Counted from the stretch's first letter, positions 10,233-21,711 are shown. The stretch is 64,000 bases of DNA from Branchiostoma floridae (GCF_000003815.2 NC_049986.1:10154369-10218368); one strand, 5' to 3'. Made by a program: numbers and translations. Notes: generated by a model not told the origin, from the letters alone.

Positions 10233-13200
10233 GTAAGGCAAACTGTTCCTCGTGACCAGTTTTACCAGATGAACAGTTTACGACAGTTATGCTTTTCCTT
10301 GTCCGCTTAGTACGTTTTGCGGCAGCATTTCTTCTTTTTCAGTTGAGTGTTTTCAAACCTGCATGATTCTTTGTGTATATACGCGTAGGTTCGTTTTATG
10401 CTCATCCGTTCGGAGCATGCTTCTCACTAAGTTACAGTACTTGCCTTAAAATGCAGATGTAGTTTGGCTAACGTCACATTTTCAAACCGGGGTCCGGCTG
10501 GGCTGTTTGTTGAAACGAAAAATAGAAATGTAAACGTTAAAGTATACACAAATAATGGCCACCACTATTCTCTTTATGTCTTGTGTAGTTAAGTACTAAG
10601 TCCAGTGTGTCCAGACCACTGCTGCTGCAGTGGTCTGGCCACACCTGCAGCTGCAATCAGTCTTTCTTTGAAAACTCTCTCCTCTTTGCACCATACATTT
10701 CGATCCTGAAAGCTGCCCGACCGAGCCCCGGTTTGGATAAAGGCCACATAAAAAAATTGCGCACAACTGCTGTTGGAGCTATCTTGACTACGAATATTCA
10801 ATGACAGAACCGCATCATTCAGATGCTTGCTAAAATTTCTATATACTTCGATGGCTAAGATTCAAAGAACTTATTTGATTTTGACTTTATTAATATCCAC
10901 AATTAGCTTAACAATATACAAGTACATTGTATACGTATAGTCTGTGTAATGTACTCGTCGCATTTTGAATAAATAAATAAATTGTATACGTAGCTAGTCT
11001 TCCTGTGGTCCTTATCAGCAAACATACAGCGGGACAAAAACTTGACACACAGGAAAATATTCAAACCATACAATGTATATGAAATTCACAGGTAATAAAA
11101 GATAACATAGCGTAGAGTTTTAAGAAACCATTTATAAATAGCGTAGCGTTTTGATAAAACCATTTATAAATCTTTTATCGCCCTAGTCTTGAATAATTAT
11201 GCAGATATTGTTTGGCTTCGTTGTACTACTGATGACTCTATCGAATGTTTTCCATTTTAATGTTCTCTTATCTTATCGTATCAGGAGCATTTGAAAGCTA
11301 ATCTTACAAATCTATTTGCTAGTCGATGCAATATCTATCGCCCATCAAATTAAACCTCATAGATTTGATCCCCCCCCCCCGAATTTCTCAAACCATTTCG
11401 TACAATTTAAGAAATAGATTCGACGTTCGACGTTTACTACGAGGGGGGTTCAATAAGTTCTTTGCCTCACCAAGAAATAACAAGCACAACTCAGATTTTC
11501 AGGCACAACTTCATAGTATGAAGTCTTTTATCAATATCCTCCAAATTTCAAATCATTGGAGTCATTACTTTTCAGGCATTCGTTTTTTCTAAATTAGAAG
11601 GTAAGTGGGGAGAAAAAGAAGGGTGAAGTGTGATCAGACAATTTGACCTCACACCTCAGGTTGCAGATCAATTGTCCACCTTTTTTTTTCGTTATCCCTT
11701 ACCTAACGTTACTGGGTGTCGCCTGCAACATGATGTTCACAATAATTTGAATTTTGGTACACATTTATATAAGACTTTATACATGTACGTGGGGTTATCA
11801 ATAAGTCCCCGACTTTACCGAGAAAAAATAAGCACAGCTCAGATTTCGAAGCATAGATGTCAAGTATAAAGTCTTATATAAATATGTACCAAAATTCAAA
11901 TTAGTGTGATCATTACTTTGCAGTGCGACACCCAGTAACGTTAGGTGAGGGAGAAGGAAAAAAACGTGGACAATTGACCTGACCTGAGTGTGTGGGTCAA
12001 TTTTGCGCTGCTGGAAGTTAGAAACCCAATTCTTTTTGCTTGAAATAGGAAGAGAATCATTATCAAACATTTTGACAACGTCTTTTGTTAATTTATGGCA
12101 TGGGAAACTAGACCCACACATGTCTGATCACAATTCACACAACTTTTTTTCTCGCCACTTACCTTCTAATTTAGGAAAAACGAATGCCTGGAAAGTAATG
12201 ACTCCAATGATTTGAAATTTGGAGGATATTGATAAAAGACTTCATACTATGAAGTTGTGCCTGAAAATCTGAGTTGTGCTTGTTATTTCTTGGTGAGGCA
12301 AAGAACTTATTGAACCCCCCTCGTAATAAATTAGTGCGCCCAAAGAATGATTGCATCGCACGTCGCACCTGCGCCCTTCTTTGTATACCCCTGTCACATT
12401 ATGCAAAAAACCGATCGGTCGACGATTCCGAAAGCTCTAAATGACATTTTCGTGAGTAAGACGTCCGGTGTTCTCGCGTTTTTCCTGGTTCGCCGGCGAT
12501 TTTCAGTTGTTTTAAGATAGTCGCGGTGCTGCGAAACATGTTCTTAATTCCCCTGCCACATTAGGATCTGATCCTTTCCTCCATGCTTGATTGGGTCCGG
12601 TGTCTGATCGAACGAACCAACAAAATTATGATTATGACTAGTGCAATGTGTCAAACGTGACAGGTAGCTTATCATCAAGGCACGAGCATTCACTCAATCT
12701 TTTAACCCTATCCAGACGGGGGGGGGGGGGGCTAAAAGTGCCCGCGGCAACTTTGACCCCCTATAGCTCCCAAACGGCTTGTGCTAGAACAACCAAACTT
12801 GGTGAGTTTTCCTAAAATATTGTTGGCAACAATTTATAAAAAAATGGGGTAAGTTTATGATTTTTCGTGTTGCCATGGCAACGGGTTTCTGAAAGGCAAA
12901 TTTTACAAAAATCACTAATTTTGGTTTAAACAATGGGATTTTAAGATTTTCTTGCTAAACGAAACATCTTTTCATATATCATTAATATCTAAGACTTCTT
13001 AGTTGAACATTTATAATTAAATATTCATAAATTATGCTAATGAGATGACGTAATTGGTCAAAATCCAAGATGGCCGACAATATCATGATGAAAAGTATAA
13101 CAAGCTTATTTTCACTCAAATTTCATCACTACTTGGTATTTTCTTACAGAAAACATTCATTTGAACGTTTTTAATCCATTTCCAAGGGGTTTTAGCGTTA

Positions 13201-16200
13201 TATGTTGAAAAAAATGTATCTTTAAAAATTTAAGGTTGATAATCCAAGATGGCGGATAGCTAAACTACAGATGACGTCGAATGAGCCCCCCCCCCCCCCC
13301 CCAATCCAGGGAAGGCCCAAAAAGCCCAGTCTGGATAGGGTTAAACAGTGAAACATTTTTTCGTTTTGTTGTCGATTTGTTTGGAAATTTATTAGAGCTC
13401 GTGTGATTTTAAATGTCTTTTCTGCTTTATTTTACAAATACAATTTTTCATAACCAAATTGGAAAGAAGCAGAATATCATTATGCATCTCACAGAAATCA
13501 TATCAAATTTAGTTTGCACCTGTACCAGAAGGGGATGTAGCCCCGGCCGGACTCGAAAGCCACAAATTTGTTCCTGTGGATCGTCAGATACCGCAAGGGG
13601 TACCTCTCGGTGCTTTCAGGATTAGGTCATGGTATCTATTTGCTTCCCGGTCCGGGCTGATTTTAACTGCACATTCCAGGAGACCGACCGTGCCCCCAAA
13701 TAGCCCGGTAGTCCCAGGTTGTTCCACGTGGTCACAGGGTTCACACCGGAAAGTGCCGAAAAACAGCCCGTTAACTACTCGAAGGGGCCCCTTTTTCATA
13801 TACATGGAGCGTACCATAAGTCGTCATAGTTATATGACCTACTTAGTACGTAATAACAATGATATTGATACGTTATATTCTTCTTTAAGCTGTGTTAGTT
13901 GGTCGAGCTCTGGCGGTGGGAACACAAACTGACTCCGAGATCTACTCCCTATGTAACAACACCTGGACCAACAAGACACGTGTCAACAATGATCGGTTCT
14001 TCAACAAGGTGTTGTTCGACGACACGGGGGTCTTCAACATCACAAAGGCCTTAAACAACGGAAGTTTCTTCGGCAACATGTCGTTTTCCCAAGACATGTG
14101 GCTCTTCAACAACACATTTCCCTGCAATTACACTGGATCAGGTATGTCTGAAGTAATTATTGACCATTTAGAAGGTAAACGTAATGGAAGTCCCAATGCC
14201 ATATCCCCAACAAATTCCTGTCTCTGTGTATGCGTATTGGGTAATGTGAACGTGAATATTCAGAACTAATTGATCTACATGCACTTAATTGACAGTTGTG
14301 TTGGCAACTTAGATTTATCTGAATACATAGGTGCATGCAGTAAAGACTTGTACATCAGTCCATTCAGCTCGTTCACGTTTCCAAGTAACCATGCGCGACA
14401 ATAGGAATTCCTAACGCCACGTACACGGAAGTGTAAACGAGCTTGTACAGTTACAATTTAATTTCTGTTTAGAATGGATGTCGGGGAACGAGTCGGTTGT
14501 GACGCCACCCCCCGACATTGACTACAAAGCGTCGTGGGAAGACCTTCTGTTCCTTGCACTGTTGGTCATTTCTGCCTTGGTGGGAACAGTCGGTAACGCT
14601 GCTGTCATCCTGGCATTCTGCCTGTATAAAAAGGTATGTGTTCCTCTTTTAAAGATATACTGTGTAGGATTTGAACCCCGGAATCTAAATATTATTGGGA
14701 AAATTAATTTGAATGACCCATTTAACAATTTTCCAGCATATTCTATAACAAATATTTGTTATTGAAAGCAGAAGGTTATTCTTCTAACAGAGAAAAGGTC
14801 ACTTAGGCCTACGTCACATTTCCAAACCGGGGCCCGGTCGGGCAAATTCCGATAACGAAAAATATAATATAAAAGACACCAAACTACAGAAGACGTAGAA
14901 AGAGTAGTTTCTGAGCATTATTAGTGTATATTTTTGCGTATACATTTCTATTTTTCGCTTTCACAAACAGCCCGGCCGGGCCCCAATATAGAAATGTAAC
15001 GTTAGCCTTATTCAGGCAAACGCAGAGGGTTCATCTTGAGTCTAACCCACAGCTGAGTCTAAGACAAAGTGAATTTTTTTTCGAAACGTTAGCATTTTGG
15101 GGCTGTATGATAGGGAAATGGGACGTTGGCTTTTATCATGTTGGAAAACCAGACTTTGATGCATGTTGGGGGCTTCACGAACGGTCTAGAAAAAGGTTGT
15201 TTGGATGCAGTCATTTAAAGTCAAGGGGGTCAAAGGTTATATACATTTGTTTAGATGTATTCCATCATGTTGTGCCGTATGGAATCTTCTGATATGCCAT
15301 ACATTTATATGTGCTGACTATCCTGTCAATGTTCGTTTTTAGCAACTTCAGGTAGGTGACTTTTGATAGCTTCTTTTTACCATAGGTACCATGTACATTG
15401 AATATGATTCAGTGCTATTTATGTTCTTTGTCCAACAGGTTCGCACCACTGGCAATACCTTTATCCTGAACACAAGCATCTGGGATCTGGTATCGTCTGC
15501 CGTTGCCACCCCACTGATGATCTCTTCTATCACGACCGGCCTACCGAACTGCGGACGACCTTGCTGTGCCTTCATAGGCTTTCTGAATCTGTTTAGCATA
15601 ACTCAGTCAATGTTAACCTGTATTCTCATTGCCTTTAACCGATATGTACACGTTGTGCTACCACTAGCCACTTACAAGCGCTTGTTTGGTCCTATCAAGG
15701 CTTTCGTCTGGGTGGCTGGGGAATGGGTGACCGGTATCCTGATACTATTCCCTGCTATAGTAGGAATATACGGCTGTTTGGGATGGGACGAATATGTACA
15801 AGTATGTCAGTTATCTTACGACGACCCCAGAAGTGAACTGTTTTTCAAAAATGTCTTTCAGTCCTGGTACTGGTTTGCAGTGTTCGCCATATCTGCTTTT
15901 TACGCCCGAATCTACCTGCACGTGCGGAAGAGTACCATGGCCATCGGCCAGCATCTCGGCCACAGCCCCCACCAAGTGTCCCTGCAGGCGGTGAAGCGTA
16001 CAAAACACATGTTCTACATCTTCTTCACTTTTCTCACGCTGACCTGTCCGGTTGTTGTCGTGAATTATGTTGATTTCTGGGCTACCTTTCTCCCAAAAGC
16101 TGTTTTCTTTATCAGCTTTGCCATGTTCTACTGCAACACCGCAGTCAATCCCATCATTTACACCTGGACCCTGAAAGAGTTTCGGCAAGCGTTCAGGTCC

Positions 16201-16368
16201 ATGGTCCGCTGCAGACGACATATTGTCCCAGCTCCCCAAACTAATCAACATACCGGTACGGTTCAGAAAACCACGAGAACCTCTCGATCAACGAAAGTCT
16301 TACCACCGTTGGCAGTTTCTAAACGCGTTGAGCAGGCAGGGCCGTCAATGCCAGTGGTAGATACCTGA
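10178..16368 (+). CDS. Receptor A1: class-A orphan GPCR, four coding exons
   Basis: Coding exons 10178-10232, 13890-14141, 14473-14633 and 15439-16368 join with GT/AG introns in phases 1, 1 and 0 to give about 465 aa. Residues 1-18 form an Arg-rich start plus hydrophobic core (signal peptide). The ectodomain (to about 120) has about eight N-glycosylation sequons. TM1 (about 128-152) carries GN; TM2 is about 162-188. NRY (223-225) replaces DRY at the end of TM3. ECL2 has GWD. TM6 keeps TCP (about 358-360) and TM7 keeps NPIIY (393-397). The tail ends PVVDT. This is a rhodopsin-family plasma-membrane receptor expected to couple to G proteins. The NRY box and overall look recall melatonin/Moody-like receptors, but the ligand is unknown. 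Joining exon 1 across a 3.7-kb intron is inferred from gene A2. Exons 2-4 are well supported. Confidence 0.85.
10465..10748. mobile_element. MITE family F1, copy a (A1 intron 1)
   Basis: Left end GGCTAACGTCACATTTTCAA then CCGGGG; right end GCCCCGGTTTGGATAAAGGC, an inverted partial copy. The interior includes a GAAACGAAAAATAGAAATGT stretch seen in other copies. An internal 12-bp perfect hairpin (10611-10638, CCAGACCACTGC arms) may be a later addition. Confidence 0.65.
10749..11439. other. intronic sequence, no feature recognised
   Basis: AT-rich intron 1 of receptor A1. Short repeated words (for example the tagcgtAGCGTTTTgataaaac pair near 11110-11160) but no gene or element boundary that I can support. 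Confidence 0.4.
11440..12323. mobile_element. mariner-like nested foldback element, TA target duplication
   Basis: Ends CGAGGGGGGTTCAATAAGTT and its reverse complement at 12304-12323, flanked by TA at 11438-11439 and 12324-12325. Outer arms extend about 200 bp each (11440-11642 / about 12120-12323). Inside is a second inverted pair (about 11690-11790 / 11870-11990) around GGGGTTATCAATAAGTCCCC, which resembles a mariner terminal repeat. No transposase frame. A diverged relative lies at about 58275-58870. Confidence 0.8.
12706..13340. mobile_element. piggyBac-like MITE, TTAA target duplication (copy 1)
   Basis: Termini CCCTATCCAGACGGG and CCCAGTCTGGATAGGG are inverted and flanked by TTAA at 12702-12705 and 13341-13344, the piggyBac signature. 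Subterminal G-run and C-run. It holds the perfect palindrome GTTGCCATGGCAAC at 12869-12882. Non-coding. Relatives: 40391-41284 and 22590-22711. Confidence 0.85.
13345..13889 (+). other. end of A1 intron 1, probable repeat relic 13510-13790
   Basis: GC-richer block with inverted GC words (GCCCCGGCCGG; AACAGCCCGTTAACTAC). A similar terminal word occurs near 26215-26235. It looks like a degenerate DNA element; its borders are unclear. The A1 acceptor is TTCTTTAAG ending at 13889. Confidence 0.35.
14806..15007. mobile_element. MITE family F1, copy b (A1 intron 3)
   Basis: Ends GGCCTACGTCACATTTCC and ATATAGAAATGTAACGTTAGCC (inverted). GC-rich subterminal GGGGCCCGGTCGGGC / GCCCGGCCGGGCCCC around a GAAACG-type AT interior. 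Same family as 10465-10748, 51811-52006 and 52026-52258. Confidence 0.8.
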
Positions 16369-17129
16369 GGACAGTACAACCATCCACTGCCGGGGCAACT
16401 TCATTTTTTTGGTATGTTGTTCTGCAATGAATTCTTGAACTGCTAGAGGGCAATTTTGATCGATGCAGCCGATTCAAAATAGGGGTGTTTAAGTATTCAT
16501 TCGAATTACATGGAATTCATACCAGTTTTACGACATACATAAGAATGGAGATGAGTTAAACCCCTTTTCTTGTTGGACCTAATCAGAGAAACCGGAACTG
16601 CATGAAGAAATTCAGTACCGGATTTTTGACCGATTAGAAAATGAACAGATTTTACAGGCAGGCGTTCACTTGTTATGAAGCTTACAGGTCCGCGAGTAAA
16701 AGAGCGAAGTAGCTAGAGGAGAGTTTCATCAAGTGTCTTCTGCAGTCAAACTTGGTCTACGTTAACAGAGGTAGTTAGTGCTGTTATCATAAAGACAGCT
16801 AAGATTTCAAGACGCCAGTGGAAGTCGGAAGAAACTCAACCGCATAGAATCCTTTGTGAAATTGACCATTGTTTTGGGTATCAACCATTCGCTAGTTTCC
16901 ACAGACAATTAAGTCCAGTTAGACCTAATACTTTGGACCGTACCTGTACCTGTACCTGAATTTTCTGTACGATACACACCCTATAGCTACTTCAATATGA
17001 TTGTTTTGCGTTAATTTTAAAGCTTCGGGGTTCCATTAATAATAACAGTACATAATTTACTGTGTTATACGTGTGTAGATGTGATGGCCATAAAACAAAT
17101 AAATTGCAAATTCTCAGTTTGACACATGA

Positions 17130-17580
17130 AACTTTCTGAGGTGTCAGGCGGCTATACTAGTAATTGCCCAAAGTCCCTGAGCATATGTTTGAGTATTCCG
17201 GGTATCTTACGGGTGGTACGTTCAAGGTTCATGCACGGTTTATCCCTTCCAATGCTTTTAGATGGAATTAAAGACCAGGTAAGCCTTGCGGAATCCACCG
17301 CGCTTATCGAAAAGATTAAGTGTCCATCCCAATGTGAGTGGTTCAAAACCAACAGTCCTTTGCTCACGTGATGACCAGAGGACTTTGGCTTCAATTGCTC
17401 AAACTCCTTCGGCAGATGTTTTGCTATTAGGTATCAAACAGGTGATACATTCAAGGTTTTTGATACGTAGTTGACGCAAAGGTTTCCTTCCAATGCTTTT
17501 AGATCTAATAACATTAACACCGGATAAGTCTTGAGGAGCAGGTGTGCAAGTGTGAGTGTTGTAGTCTAGAGTTTCCGTTG
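17130..17580 (+). repeat. dispersed repeat R1, copy
   Basis: Marked by GATGTTTTGCTATTAGGTAT, CTTCCAATGCTTTTAGAT and GAGGAGCAGGTGTGCAAGTG. Diverged copies, mostly inverted, occur at about 23030-23300, 23385-23700, 24430-24600, 33530-33750 and 37380-37500, all around the receptor genes. Confidence 0.6.
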
Positions 17581-18422
17581 AACGTGCAGGGGATTTGAAA
17601 CCTAGTCTATAGTCTTTATTTGTGAGTTTTTGCATATAATCTGTCGTGGAATCAATATCTATCGCTTACCTAGGCCTCATTATCATGTTCAACTACACTT
17701 AAATAGTAACTTGTACAACATGAAGTGTGCTTGAGTTGTTTTGCAATTTTCCCATTCATTTAAAGTGCTATGAAGCATTATACATAAATGTCAAATGTAA
17801 AAATATTTCAATTTATACAGTATAGTTGTATATGAAGGAAGTGTTCACATTGTCAGTCGTGTCTGAATGAAGTCCATATGTTTCGATATGATACGTTTAA
17901 TCTAATTTTTCGTTTATTTCATTTCGACTATGGACAAAAGGCAATGCTTGTACGTGGATTTTAAAGAAAGTTTGGTAGTAAACAAACTATGTGCTCGAAA
18001 AGCCTCGTTTATCACAAATATGATTTCTAGTATATATGCTAGATAAACAGATAGACTTAGAATAGATGTCATTGTCCTTTTGATTTATCTAGATATTTCA
18101 ATTTTCTTCTTTTTTAAAGTAAACAACTCTATGCCACTGTTTTACTATGGGCATGCTTTATTATTAATCATCAAATATTTCCTGTGGAGCAGGTGTGTGT
18201 GATTAGACTGCCATAATGCAAAGCTAGCTATAGTGTTTCAGCTGCGCTCCTAGGATATCTAGAAAAGGTCTTGTCAAATCCAGGATCATTTTCAGTTAAG
18301 TCAATAGCCTCCAGTAGTCAGCTCATAACGCAACCTATCCCTGACTCGCGATCGAAAAAAAACTGCTAATTTTCCTGATTGTGTGTGGCCACATTCTAGT
18401 CTGGTAACCGGTCAGAACCATT

Positions 18423-18577
18423 GGAACTCGTCGCTATATCTGCAGTGCTAGGTGCGTAGCCTGCCCGTCTAGTTTATAAGAGCACACTTGGGGATTTTTC
18501 TACCTAAATCGTCGGGAACTCGTCGCTATCTCTGCAGCGCTAGGAGCGTTACCTGCCCGTCTACTTTTTAAGTGCAC
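18423..18577 (+). repeat. 92-bp tandem repeat at gap edge
   Basis: GGAACTCGTCGCTAT recurs at 18423 and 18515, followed by similar sequence through CCTGCCCGTCTA. The assembly gap begins inside the second unit, so more units may be missing. Confidence 0.75.
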
Positions 18578-18694
18578 NNNNNNNNNNNNNNNNNNNNNNN
18601 NNNNNNNNNNNNNNNNNNNNNNNNNNNNNNNNNNNNNNNNNNNNNNNNNNNNNNNNNNNNNNNNNNNNNNNNNNNNNNNNNNNNNNNNNNNNNN
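18578..18694. other. assembly gap (117 N)
   Basis: Run of N; content unknown. It is bordered on the left by tandem repeats. Confidence 0.99.
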
Positions 18695-18928
18695 CTCTTA
18701 CTGTGTTAAACACGTATCCCGCAGTGAAAGAGATCTACCGGGTGCCAACGACTACCCCCGTAGGAAGAGGTTCTCTTCTGCCCCGAAGAGAGGCTGGCCA
18801 AGTCACGATAGACTCCATACCAGGTAACTACATTTAGTATTTGCCCTTCTCCAGACTACAGACAGTATTACAAACGTCTGCTTCTCTGTAACTTTACATC
18901 CCGCTGAAGTCTGCCTCTGCGCACCGCC
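18695..18928 (+). promoter_or_regulatory. upstream region / 5' UTR of receptor B1
   Basis: The 90 bases before the B1 ATG (CTACAGACAGTATTACAAAC and CGTCTGCTTCTCTG) are conserved before the B2 ATG at 44367-44455. This supports these starts and suggests a shared 5' UTR or promoter. No TATA box is clear. Confidence 0.5.
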
Positions 18929-20813
18929 ATGTTCAACAACAGCTCCGTCCTTCCATCGCTTCCCACCGCATCACCTGACATCTTCGACAGGCAGCTTCAA
19001 TGTGTCCTGACGAACCTGCTCAAGAGGACCGTATCATACGACCAAGCCCGCCAAGCCTGTTCCGTGTACAAGGACTTTACAAAGTTGGGACCTATCACAG
19101 CTATTGTATTTTGGCTAGTCGGTATTTTCATAATCATAACTAATGCTGCGGTGATCTTGACAATTATCCGAACTCGGACACTCCGCAAACCGGTCTACTT
19201 TTATATGGCAAATCTGGCCATGTCAGATCTTATGTCTGGTATTGGACAACTGTATTATGCTGGTGTAGAGTACAGTCTGTACAGTAGATTGTATAGTACA
19301 AATGTCATATTTTATAGCCAGGTTATGTCTGCTACAGCTCTAGCTCTATTCTCTCTGAATTCCTATGTTGCCGTTAAGCACCCTATATTCTTCCGCATCC
19401 ATTCCGACACGGCTAACCGTGATGCAGGTATAGCCATTGCCTCGTCTTGGCTGATTCTGTCTTTGGTGGTTTTCACACCAAGTATGGGATGGAACTGTCT
19501 GGACATGCCCTCACCAAACTGCTCTGGCTACTACAACGACTCATTTGTTGGTCTGTCAATCACTATGGTCCTACTCCCAGCTATTATAATGTTGTTTACA
19601 AATACCAGCGTTTTCATAGCTATTAAAAACCGACAAAAGAACAGACCTGGACAACAAGTAGGGGCCGGGGTAAGGAACCAAATTCAGGATGACGCCGAAG
19701 CACACAACAGGACAGGGCAACACGACGATAACCCCGTACAAACTGGGGCTGAAAGAAAGTTCCGAAAAATTGTAGAAAAATCTAGGACAGTCCTGATTCA
19801 TGTAGTCGTGGCTTTTGTCTTTTGGCTCATCTCTATTCTGTTCATCCCGATATGCCGCAAGATGTGCCCTCCATCAACTGGGCCTCGAGGAGTCTACGTA
19901 CTTCTGCTGATGACTTTGAACTCAGCGATCAACCCGATTACGAGCACTTTGCGCACACCGGAGTTGAGAGATGGACTCTGGCAAAATATGGCAGCGATCC
20001 ATCGGGTACTTGTCGCAGTGTTTAGGGCAAACCCTGAAGACCCACCAGACAGACAGCCTGCATTACGTNNNNNNNNNNNNNNNNNNNNNNNNNNNNNNNN
20101 NNNNNNNNNNNNNNNNNNNNNNNNNNNNNNNNNNNNNNNNNNNNNNNNNNNNNNNNNNNNNNNNNNNNCTCAACACTTCGAACGTCAGAGAAAATCCGCA
20201 GGGTCCAACAGCCTTCCTACAAAACACTTCAATCGTCAAAGAAAGTAACGTCAGAGAAAATCCGCAAGTCGAACAACCTGTACTACAAACTACTTCAAAT
20301 GTTAGAGAAAATCCGCAAGTCGAACAGCCTGTACTGCAAAACACTTCAAACGCCAAAGAAAATCTGCAGGTCCAACATCCTGCACTACAAAACACTTCAA
20401 ACGTCAGAGAAAATCCGCAAGTCGAACAACTTGTACTACAAAACACTTCAAACGCCAAAGAAAATCTGCAGGTCCAACAGCCTGCACTACAAAACACTTC
20501 AATTGACATAGAAAATCCGTAAGTCGAACAACCTGTACTACAAAACACTTCAAACGTCAGAGCAAGTTACGTCAGAGAAAACCCTCAAGTCGAACAGCCT
20601 TTACTACAAAACACTTCAAACGTCAGGCAAATTTACGTCAGAGAAAATCCGCAAGTCAAACAGCCTGTACTACAAAACACTGTGAACGTCAGAGAAAATA
20701 ACATCATAGAAAATCCACAAGTCGAACAACTTGTGCCACAAAACACCGCAAACGTCGAGGACGCTGCAGCTTCCGTAGGCGGATGTGAAGAGAATATGCC
20801 AGAAGAACAATAG
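18929..20813 (+). CDS. Receptor B1: EDG/cannabinoid-like (MECA) class-A GPCR with repeat tail, gap inside
   Basis: A single exon encodes seven TMs: TM1 about 54-80, TM2 88-110, TM3 122-148, TM4 164-186, TM5 206-232, TM6 286-309, TM7 320-341. KPVYFYMANLAMSD in TM2 and GWNC (187-190) at the end of TM4 are hallmarks of the lysophospholipid/cannabinoid branch. The DRY position reads NSY (144-146) and NPxxY reads NPITS (335-339), so canonical G-protein switching motifs are missing. ICL3 is long and polar. The tail enters a 100-N gap (20069-20168), then a 51-bp repeat (QNTSNVRENPQVEQP type). The frame after the gap differs from that before it, but the gap size is arbitrary. A TAA at 20520-20522, where sister units have CAA, interrupts the tail; beyond it the frame stays open to TAG at 20811-20813. 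The ATG is supported by 5' conservation with B2. Confidence 0.85.
20069..20168. other. assembly gap (100 N) in B1 tail
   Basis: Exactly 100 N, likely a placeholder. It lies at the start of the minisatellite, so repeat collapse probably caused it. Confidence 0.99.
20169..20760 (+). repeat. 51-bp coding minisatellite in B1 C-terminal tail
   Basis: About ten diverged units with core ACACTTCAAACGTCAGAGAA and CCGCAAGTCGAACAGCC. In frame they encode a 17-residue Asn/Gln/Glu-rich unit (NTSNVRENPQVEQPVLQ), some with an extra YVRENPQ insert. Shorter version in B2. Confidence 0.9.
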
Positions 20814-21700
20814 TCAACTGGAAGCCACAGCAAAAGTCAGGTCAGTCAGGGAGTGGCATGGACTATACCAGACTGTCCAAATAAAAACATTGAAAACCTT
20901 ACCATAGTGGAAATCGACTAGCCGATAAGAAATGAAAGAAAAAAGCACACAGAAAGGGAAAACAAACATATGTTGGAAAAAACAAATCGTAGTTGTGTCC
21001 ATGTTCTCTGAATAAACAATCATGACTCTTGTTTGTTTGTTCGCTTGTTTGTTAAGGGTAAGGGATGACCCATGTTAATCAGTGTTAATCATAGCTAACT
21101 TCAACAGTGCCAGCGGTAAGTACAAAACATTATCCAGAAATATGTTTTGACAAAGTCAAAATGTTTATCTAATGCGTGCAATATTGTCAAATATATATTT
21201 GAAAAAAATATTTCTGTTTCTGTAACTGGGCAGCGCAGTATCTGCCATCAGGCGCTTGCCAGCAATGTGTAAAAAAGGTTTGCCCTTTTAGTGTTATGAA
21301 AAGAGATAACCGATTCAAGTTATTCTAACAAGCTCCATTGTCTTTATCTTTTTGTATGATATGCTAGTAGATAGGGTTGTTAATACCAAACACTGCATGA
21401 GCCTTGATTTTCTGATGCAACAAGATGTTAGAGTCATTGCATGAGAAAACCAGGCAGAGGTTGGAAGATGGGGGTCGGCCAAATCGACTCAAACTTTCTA
21501 TTCGTGAAAAGTATGTGAAACTATATGATTAAAATCGTCCAGCTATTTTTTGTCGTTATGGCGGTTTGGGTACCCCCCTCAGAGACTCTCCAAAGTCAAC
21601 TATTCATGACTGAACTTACAACCCCCCACTGTTTTAATTCGATGCCAATTCTCTGAGAGGATTATTAACCCTACGAAACACAAACTTATTTCAATCTTAG
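20814..21700. other. 3' flank of B1 and spacer
   Basis: AATAAA at about 20879 and 21011 could serve as polyadenylation signals. The rest shows no gene. Confidence 0.45.
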
Positions 21701-21711
21701 CATGGCGTCAT

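Larger units (their letters stand above)
16369..18577. other. spacer between receptors A1 and B1
   Basis: No gene seen. It contains a block (16559-16675) also present inverted at 46083-46200, one copy of the dispersed R1 repeat (about 17130-17580), a polyadenylation-like AATAAA near 17097, and a 92-bp tandem duplication (18423-18577) that runs into the gap. Confidence 0.5.

Noticed and set aside
20063-20548. Cys-rich minus-strand frame over the B1 tail
   Set aside because: Antisense of the 51-bp coding repeat and crosses an N gap. Not a Cys-rich protein.
20169-20760. CRISPR-like array
   Set aside because: Regular repeats, but contiguous without unique spacers, in frame with a GPCR, and the host is a eukaryote.
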